Origin: Bacillus sp. RO2
GTDB lineage: Bacteria; Bacillota; Bacilli; Bacillales; Bacillaceae_I
Assembly: GCF_012911845.1 (NCBI RefSeq)
Contig: NZ_JAAXCU010000032.1
Coordinates: 50,209 to 114,208, forward strand
DNA: 64,000 nucleotides
Reading direction: 5' to 3'
In this document: piece by piece, positions 58,685-64,000 of the stretch
How positions within the stretch are numbered: position 1 is the stretch's first letter
How the letters are laid out: each line of letters starts with the position of its first letter
Translations under genes and position numbers: made by a program
Notes under the pieces: model-generated
The model's input: only the letters and a program-made list of their open reading frames with translations
Database searches by the model: none
Told to the model about the DNA's origin: nothing

Positions 58685-59785
58685 TCAATACAACCTATCC
58701 TGATAAAAATAATTCGGCAGCACTATTTTATTCTCATACGACTTATGGAAGATATGTGTGGCAGCAGGAGACACCGGTGGAATCAACCATGCCCATTCTC
58801 CTGTTACATGTCGGCAGCTTTGTGCTTCCCTCTCCTCAAAATGCTTAAACTGCATCGCTGCCGTATGATGATCGACAATGCTGACGCCCTTTTCCTTAAA
58901 GGAGTGGACCACCGCTAAATTCAACTCTATCAACGCCTTATCCTTCCACATCGTCGCATTCGTACTCATATCAAGCTCCATAAGGGAAGCAACTTTTGGA
59001 AGCATATTGTATCTATCCACATCTGCAAGATTTCTCGCACCGATCTCTGTTTCCATATACCATCCGTTAAACGGGGCAGCAGTATAGTGGATGCCGCCAA
59101 TCTCTAAACGCATATCAGAAATTAGTGGAGTTCCATACCACTTTAAACCCAAATCATCAAACGCTGGTATAGTAGGATGCACGATCGGCACTTCATGCAC
59201 AATGTTATCTGGTATGGTAAATAGATGCGGCTCCGCTCCATCCACCTGCACAACCAATGGCAAAATATCAAAATGAGTCTTTGCCCCCTCCCATCCTAGT
59301 TCCTGACATTTTCTAGTGAACTCAATGGATGCAGGGTCCCCGATAATTCCGTAATCGGTCTCATATCCAGCGTATCGCAATAGTTGATGATTCCATATAC
59401 GCAACTGTTTCTCTTCTTCTTTTTGCTGACGAAAAACAGTGATAGTAGGCTTTATTTTTCCATTGTTTGTTGCAAATTCAATGTGATGCTTCAACGCTTC
59501 TGCAATATCTGCTTCGTCTTCTAAGTGTCGACGGTCTATTACATGTAACGAATTCCAGAATAGCCTGCCTATGCAACGATTGCTGTTGCGCCAAGCCATT
59601 TTTGCACCATGTGACAACTCTTCATATGTATGTTCATAATATCCATAAAGGTCAATTTCATCTTTTATCAGCTGCAATCTGGAATTCATTTCGTCCTCGG
59701 ATTTTCCCAATTCCTGATAACATTGCAGGATGAATTCCTCTGCCTTTTTTGTAAGAACTTCCTTTTTTTCTAACAATATGTCCAC
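58685..59785 (-). CDS. nos: Nitric oxide synthase oxygenase (bacterial NOS)
   Basis: The 366-residue protein is the oxygenase domain only, with no reductase. The heme-ligand Cys is in [12 protein letters not shown] (C71), and later blocks [15 protein letters not shown] (about 232-246, substrate Glu) and [20 protein letters not shown] (about 328-347, pterin and dimer region) are typical of bacterial NOS. It makes nitric oxide and citrulline from arginine using reducing power from general cellular flavodoxin reductases. In Bacillus it protects against oxidative stress. Single gene. Confidence 0.96.
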   Translation of the reverse strand: MDILLEKKEVLTKKAEEFILQCYQELGKSEDEMNSRLQLIKDEIDLYGYYEHTYEELSHGAKMAWRNSNRCIGRLFWNSLHVIDRRHLEDEADIAEALKHHIEFATNNGKIKPTITVFRQQKEEEKQLRIWNHQLLRYAGYETDYGIIGDPASIEFTRKCQELGWEGAKTHFDILPLVVQVDGAEPHLFTIPDNIVHEVPIVHPTIPAFDDLGLKWYGTPLISDMRLEIGGIHYTAAPFNGWYMETEIGARNLADVDRYNMLPKVASLMELDMSTNATMWKDKALIELNLAVVHSFKEKGVSIVDHHTAAMQFKHFEEREAQSCRHVTGEWAWLIPPVSPAATHIFHKSYENKIVLPNYFYQDRLY

Positions 59786-59860
59786 CTCAACTAAATTTCC
59801 CTTCTCCTATTGTAGCTTTTTGGCATAGGAAATGAAACTTTTGGGTGCTGGTAATAAATA

Positions 59861-59903
59861 GGGACAGGTCCCTCAACCGCAAATGGGTCGAGGAACCTGT
59901 CCC
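59861..59903 (-). terminator. Long hairpin between YitT and nos
   Basis: GGGACAGGT-x-CCTC pairs with GAGG-x-ACCTGTCCC around 17 bases. No clear T run follows on either strand, so it may be a weak terminator of yitT or a repeat-like palindrome. Confidence 0.5.
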
Positions 59904-59909
59904 CCAAAC

Positions 59910-60764
59910 TCACTTCGTCACCAATTGTTTAAAGTTCTGTCCTAATATTTCTTTCATATTATGAACGGTAATAAACGCCTGTTCATCCGTTGCACCGATG
60001 AACTTTTTCAATTTAGAGAAGTCTTTTTTGTTTAAGATGGTGGTAATTACTTCTTTTTCATCAGAGGTAAAGGCACCTTTTGCATAGTGTATGGTTGCCC
60101 CACGGCCCAACTGCCCCACGATATAGGAGCGAATCTGATCACTTTCACTACTTATGATGACCACTTCCCTCATTTCGTTCACCTGCTGAAGTACGTAGTC
60201 AATAACCAAGCCATTTAGGATGACGCCGAATACGGCATACATCCCTACTTCTGGTCCGAAAACTAAAATGGAAGATAAAGCAATAAAGATATCTGCCAAC
60301 AGGACGCCGCGACCCATATCAACCGAAAAATATTTATTTAAAATCAATGCAATAATATCGGTCCCTCCCGTGGAAGCACGCTGATTAAATACAAGTGCCA
60401 TTCCAAGCGCTGCAATGCATTGCCCTATGATCAATTGAATTAAAATGTCCTCACTAAATGGCCCGCTAATAGGAAAAAGAGCCTCTAAGAGCCATACCAT
60501 TACAGACAGCATGACACTCGCATAAATCGTTTTTGCTCCAAATCCAAATCCAAGAAGTAAAAAACCCACAACAAATAAAAGTAAATTGACGATCAACATT
60601 AACACACCGATAGAAACCATTGGGAACACATCGTTTAATATAATGGAAAGCCCACTTACTCCCCCTGTTGCCAAGCTATTGGGAGAAAGAAAAAAGTGTA
60701 CATGTATCGCTACAAAAAGAGGACCTACGTGCAAGAATAAAAGTGTTTTCAAGTGTTTGTTCAT
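59910..60764 (-). CDS. YitT-family membrane protein
   Basis: The 284-residue protein has an N-terminal YitT domain of five to six helices (about 8-200; PNSLATGGVSGLSIILND, FNQRASTGGTDIIALIL, the repeated TGG signatures) and a C-terminal DUF2179 domain (about 205-280; GRGATIHYAKGAFTSDEKEVI). The family is abundant in Bacilli; its transport substrate is not established. ATG 60764 follows GAGGGAGGC. Confidence 0.9.
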   Translation of the reverse strand: MNKHLKTLLFLHVGPLFVAIHVHFFLSPNSLATGGVSGLSIILNDVFPMVSIGVLMLIVNLLLFVVGFLLLGFGFGAKTIYASVMLSVMVWLLEALFPISGPFSEDILIQLIIGQCIAALGMALVFNQRASTGGTDIIALILNKYFSVDMGRGVLLADIFIALSSILVFGPEVGMYAVFGVILNGLVIDYVLQQVNEMREVVIISSESDQIRSYIVGQLGRGATIHYAKGAFTSDEKEVITTILNKKDFSKLKKFIGATDEQAFITVHNMKEILGQNFKQLVTK

Positions 60765-60966
60765 AACGGTCAGCCTCCCTCTATTTTTTTACAGTCTAGT
60801 TGGGATTATAAAGACCCTGACCAAGCATGTAAACACATAAAAAAGAAGTTGCACAATTGAAAGCGGATTAATTTTTTTCACGTGAAACAAACGTTTGTTT
60901 AAACATTTCTTCTTGCTTAAAAGCAAGTCACTGAAAACTTAAATATTATGTAATTAGTGAATTCTA

Positions 60967-61154
60967 GCTGTTGATTGGAGCAAAAGGCGAAGACTCCTCG
61001 AAAATGCTACTCATTTTCTTCGTGCGATGTATCGCTGCCCGAGCCTTCCTTGTCTGTCCTAAGGGAGATAGCGGTAGCTTAAGACCCCGCAGCAGAGCGA
61101 GGAGGCTCAAGCACCGCCCCTAGGACAGCGAAGCCATTTGCGGAAATCAACAAC
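60967..61154 (-). repeat. Inverted-repeat element, long form (copy 5)
   Basis: Bounded by GCTGTTGATT and AATCAACAAC (one mismatch as terminal inverted repeats), with GGAGCAAAAGGCGAAGACTC on the left and GACAGCGAAGCCATTTGCGG on the right. Opposite orientation to copy 1, sharing its extra internal segment (CTCATTTTCTTCGTGCGATG). It fills most of the gap between YitT and the flippase gene; 60765-60966 shows no gene. Confidence 0.78.
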
Positions 61155-61200
61155 GGTGTCAAAACCATATCTTAAATAAGAGATTCTTTCAGTGGCTTCC

Positions 61201-62529
61201 TTAAACAGAGGGAGAATCTATCCGTTTCAACCACAAGGTGACATGGATTTTGTTGCAAACAGTAAAATAATGCATCAACGTTAAAAGCACCATCCCCGTA
61301 TTCATGCCAAGGATCACCCCGTTCATTTGCAGACTTGGAAGTGAACCGAGAAGAAACATAAGTATAAATGAACTACATGTTGACCAGATGGAGTGTAAGA
61401 AAGCATCTTTAATTAACCCTAAACCTATCAAATATGCCTGTAATGGCGAGACAAACAAATGAAAGAGAAAGAATGGCCATAATAGTTGCACATAAGATGC
61501 AGCATGAGAATTTTCAAAAAAGACATTGGTCAGCGGGATAGCAAAGTGATAAAAGACCATCACAATAGGAATGCCATAAAAAAAGGTGATAACCATCACT
61601 TGCTTTAACAGCCTCTGCATTTTCCTAAAATCATGATTCGCATGAGCCTCAGACACTGTGGGAATCAGGACTATCAACAACGAGTGGGCAATAAATCCAG
61701 GAAAAAAGCCAATGGTCAGCGCCACCCCTGCAAGAAGCCCAAACTCCTCGAGTGCAATGGTATGGCTGAGTCCTGCTTTTACAAGCGCTATTTTAATAAG
61801 AAAAGGTTGAATTGCATTGGTGACGGCATGGAAAAGTCTCATCCCTGTTGTAGGAATGGAGACCTCAAGCAAGCTCTTCCTCACTGTTCTGCCATCAATT
61901 CGGGCCGCAGCCTTCGTTTTTAATTCGATATACTGGAGCCTGTACATATAAAGAAGATACAAACAGACAATCAGCTCCGTCGCCACCAATGTACAAAGGG
62001 CGATAAGGATGGAAACCTCCAACGTAAAATGGAAGAAATGATACACAAGAACAAGTAGACTCAGTTGCACTATTTTTCTTAGAAAGTTAGAGATCGCAAT
62101 TTTACCCATATGCTGAAGGCCCATAAAGTATCCTCTCGCGATAGAAGAGAAGGAAATGACCGGTATCAAAATCAGAACCAACCATTTTACAAGTGGATGG
62201 TAGTGCTGAAAAACCGGAACAAATGGCAGAATGATAGCTGCAACAAACAGCACCATCATGGTAAAAACAATGGTCAGCCTCATGGCATGATGAAGCATAC
62301 TTTGGTGATATTTCTCTTCTTTGGCAGCGACAAATTTGGAAATAGATATTGGCAACTCCAAACTCGAGATGACCACTACCAGAAAAATAACTGGCAGGAC
62401 AGACATATAAAGCCCCATACCTTCTTCTCCAAGGTTTTTTGCCAATACCATATTTACAATAAATTCTATGCTTTCTCCTAGAAAGGCGGCGATTGCCAGA
62501 AGGAGTGTCCCTTTGAAAAATTTATTCAT
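61201..62529 (-). CDS. SpoVB-like polysaccharide/lipid flippase (MOP superfamily)
   Basis: From ATG 62529 (MNKFFKGTLLLAIAAFLG) the protein has 442 residues and 12-14 hydrophobic helices. AKNLGEEGMGLYMSVLPVI (about 37-55) and ELPISISKFVAAKEE (about 65-80) match SpoVB and YtgP-type transporters of the MOP superfamily, which flip lipid-linked sugars for wall or cortex synthesis. The strongest purine-rich site (GGAGAGGGG) is about 13 bases from this ATG, somewhat far. Single gene, specific substrate unknown. Confidence 0.87.
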   Translation of the reverse strand: MNKFFKGTLLLAIAAFLGESIEFIVNMVLAKNLGEEGMGLYMSVLPVIFLVVVISSLELPISISKFVAAKEEKYHQSMLHHAMRLTIVFTMMVLFVAAIILPFVPVFQHYHPLVKWLVLILIPVISFSSIARGYFMGLQHMGKIAISNFLRKIVQLSLLVLVYHFFHFTLEVSILIALCTLVATELIVCLYLLYMYRLQYIELKTKAAARIDGRTVRKSLLEVSIPTTGMRLFHAVTNAIQPFLIKIALVKAGLSHTIALEEFGLLAGVALTIGFFPGFIAHSLLIVLIPTVSEAHANHDFRKMQRLLKQVMVITFFYGIPIVMVFYHFAIPLTNVFFENSHAASYVQLLWPFFLFHLFVSPLQAYLIGLGLIKDAFLHSIWSTCSSFILMFLLGSLPSLQMNGVILGMNTGMVLLTLMHYFTVCNKIHVTLWLKRIDSPSV

Positions 62530-62718
62530 AAATGAAATTGTCCCCTCTCCAACTCTCACTCTTGAAAATCCATTTCCTATTTTATGAGACAGGTTGTGAA
62601 AATATGGCTGGAATGTTGTGAGTCCTTCTACTTATTCTTCATCCCTGGCATATTCGGAAGGTTATGGATGTTCCTCAAAAGGAATAGTAATAGTAGAGAG
62701 AAGAAAGGAGTGTTTCGG

Positions 62719-63447
62719 ATGTGGAGACTTTTATTGAACATCGCAGCATTTATATTGGTCATAGTTGTAAATTATCTTGCTAATGCCCTTCCGCTTAATG
62801 GGCTTACTACAGGCGATATCGCGAACCGTATCACCGTTCTTTTTCAACCTGCAGGCTATGTATTTTCCATCTGGAGTTTAATCTATCTTTTGCTAGGTAT
62901 TTGGATTATTCGTCAGTTTCCGAAATCACGGAGGGACCTGCCTATATATGTGAACACTAGTGGCCTTTTTGTCTTAAGCTGCTTATTGAACAGTGCGTGG
63001 GTGGTATTGTGGCATTACGGATTCTGGGTGACAACGGTGGTTGTGATGATTAGCTTATTGTTAACACTAATCGCACTATATACGAAAATGCGCGCATCTA
63101 ACCCCGGCAAGCTGGATTTTGCAACGTTCTCCATTTATCTTGGCTGGATTAGTGTCGCAACCATTGCCAATATCAGTTATGTTTTGGTTGAAAAGGGCTG
63201 GGATGGATTTGGATTATCAGATGTGACATGGACGGTCATCATGCTCGTTGTGGCCACGCTTTTAGCTATCTGGTTCCGAATTTCTCAAGGCGACTGGATT
63301 TATCCACTAGTGTTCGTATGGGCATTTATTGGAATCGGTGTGAAGAATATGGAGGAGTATAGCAATGTCGCTTATGTTGCGTATGCCTTGGCTGCCGTGA
63401 TTTCGGTGATGACGTTGCTTGGGGGTAAGGTTGGTAAGAAAGAGTAG
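62719..63447 (+). CDS. TspO/MBR-like tryptophan-rich membrane protein
   Basis: ATG 62719 (MWRLLLNIAAFIL) follows AAAGGAG at eight bases; a longer frame upstream lacks a ribosome site. The 242-residue protein has seven to eight hydrophobic helices. QPAGYVFSIWSLIYLLLGIW (about 49-68) and LNSAWVVLWHYGFW resemble the WxP-x-x-W and W-rich pattern of TspO-related proteins, although it is longer than classical TspO (about 160 residues). Ligand unknown. Confidence 0.75.
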   Translation: MWRLLLNIAAFILVIVVNYLANALPLNGLTTGDIANRITVLFQPAGYVFSIWSLIYLLLGIWIIRQFPKSRRDLPIYVNTSGLFVLSCLLNSAWVVLWHYGFWVTTVVVMISLLLTLIALYTKMRASNPGKLDFATFSIYLGWISVATIANISYVLVEKGWDGFGLSDVTWTVIMLVVATLLAIWFRISQGDWIYPLVFVWAFIGIGVKNMEEYSNVAYVAYALAAVISVMTLLGGKVGKKE

Positions 63448-63495
63448 TTATATTGTTATATGATGGATTTGCCGAACAGTATTGATTTGTATGAA

Positions 63496-64000
63496 TGAGG
63501 ACAATGTTTCCTCTTTTTTAACCGCGGAGGGCGTCATTCCCCTCCTATGAGGACAATGTTTCCTCCTTTTTAACCGTGGAGGGCGTCATTCGCTCTCTAT
63601 GAGGACAATGTTCCCTCCTTTTCAACCTTCGAGGGCGTCATTCGCTCCCTATGAGGACAATGTTTCCTCCTTTTTCACCGTGGAGGGCGTCATTCGTTCT
63701 CTATGAGGACAATGTTTCTTCCTTTTTAACCTTGGAGTGCGTTATTTCCTCTCTATGAGGGCAATGGTTCTTACTTTTGCTCCCTGGAGGTCGTCATTCT
63801 GTTTTTATGATGAAAATGTTACCTCTTTTTCAACGGTGCAGAGCGTCATTCTCTCTCTATGAGGACAATGTTCCCTCTTTTTACACCGTGGAGGGCGTCA
63901 TTCGCTCTCTATGAGGACAATGTTCCCTCCTTTTACACCGTCCAGGGCGTCATTCGCTCTCTATGAGGACAATGTTTCCTCCTTTTTAACCGCGGAGGGC
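63496..64000 (+). repeat. 52-bp tandem repeat array, at least 9.7 units, running off the window
   Basis: Units start with TGAGGACAATG or a variant at exactly 63496, 63548, 63600, 63652, 63704, 63756, 63808, 63860, 63912 and 63964. Nine complete units show base changes but no insertion or deletion. Each carries two imperfect palindromes, GAGGACAATGTTTCCTC and GAGGGCGTCATTCGCTCTC. The period is not a multiple of three and stops occur, so it is non-coding. Confidence 0.92.

Noticed and set aside
63496..64000. CRISPR array
   Set aside because: The repeats are contiguous with no unique spacers between them and no cas genes are present.

Overview
The window comes from a low-GC, spore-forming member of the Bacillaceae. 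Supporting evidence is strong Shine-Dalgarno sites, frequent TTG/GTG starts, a spore-cortex deacetylase (PdaA), a SpoVB-like flippase, MreBH, Spx, bacterial nitric oxide synthase, and gene content resembling the Bacillus subtilis yfh-yfj-yfk-yfl region (RlmD/YfjO, AlkA/YfjP, PdaA, YfjT, YfkAB, YfkD, YfkH, YfkK, YfhP). The genus cannot be fixed from the sequence alone. I see no tRNA, rRNA, CRISPR array, transposase or prophage.

Layout. 1-3.1 kb: a minus-strand operon for a Hpt-REC-GGDEF-REC protein, a membrane HEAT-repeat protein and a GT2 glycosyltransferase cut by the window edge, possibly a c-di-GMP-linked polysaccharide module. 3.3-4.0 kb: two decayed genes, a nucleoside-transporter C-terminus and an mscL with a frameshift and a stop. 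4.1-7.6 kb: an Spx paralogue with an Rrf2 regulator behind a cluster of TTACAGT half-sites, then DUF1203, an Ada-type regulator and a small diguanylate cyclase. 8-18.3 kb: housekeeping yfj/yfk-like genes, class I fumarase and a GNAT-pentapeptide fusion. 18.4-23.4 kb: a candidate small RNA, a PNPOx-like protein and the glycolate oxidase locus (CdaR-type regulator, GlcD, GlcF).

23.7-35.5 kb: an 11-gene minus-strand operon for amino-sugar (murein) recovery. It encodes a BadF-type sugar kinase, MurR, MurQ, a complete CUT1 ABC importer with its own ATPase, a DUF624 protein, NamZ, NagZ and AnmK. It has a consensus sigma-A promoter with an adjacent 15-bp palindrome. NamZ and NagZ lack signal peptides and there is no PTS permease, so this looks like a route in which fragments are imported and then cut and phosphorylated in the cytoplasm.

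35.7-54.7 kb: methionine aminopeptidase, OsmC, MFS and DMT transporters, an SPC-type metal P-ATPase, BrkB/YihY, YtxH, DUF1128, YfhP, HtrA with a two-component system, DUF1992, an NCS2 permease and a Nudix protein with an altered box, with several very small genes between them. 54.9-63.4 kb: a secreted DUF4397 protein with an MPQTG sorting signal overlapping its sortase gene, MreBH, NOS, YitT, a SpoVB-like flippase and a TspO-like protein.

Intergenic DNA is rich in repeats: a 52-bp array running off the right edge, a 51-bp array, degenerate 21-22-bp arrays, and five copies of 125-190-bp Bacillaceae-type inverted-repeat elements.
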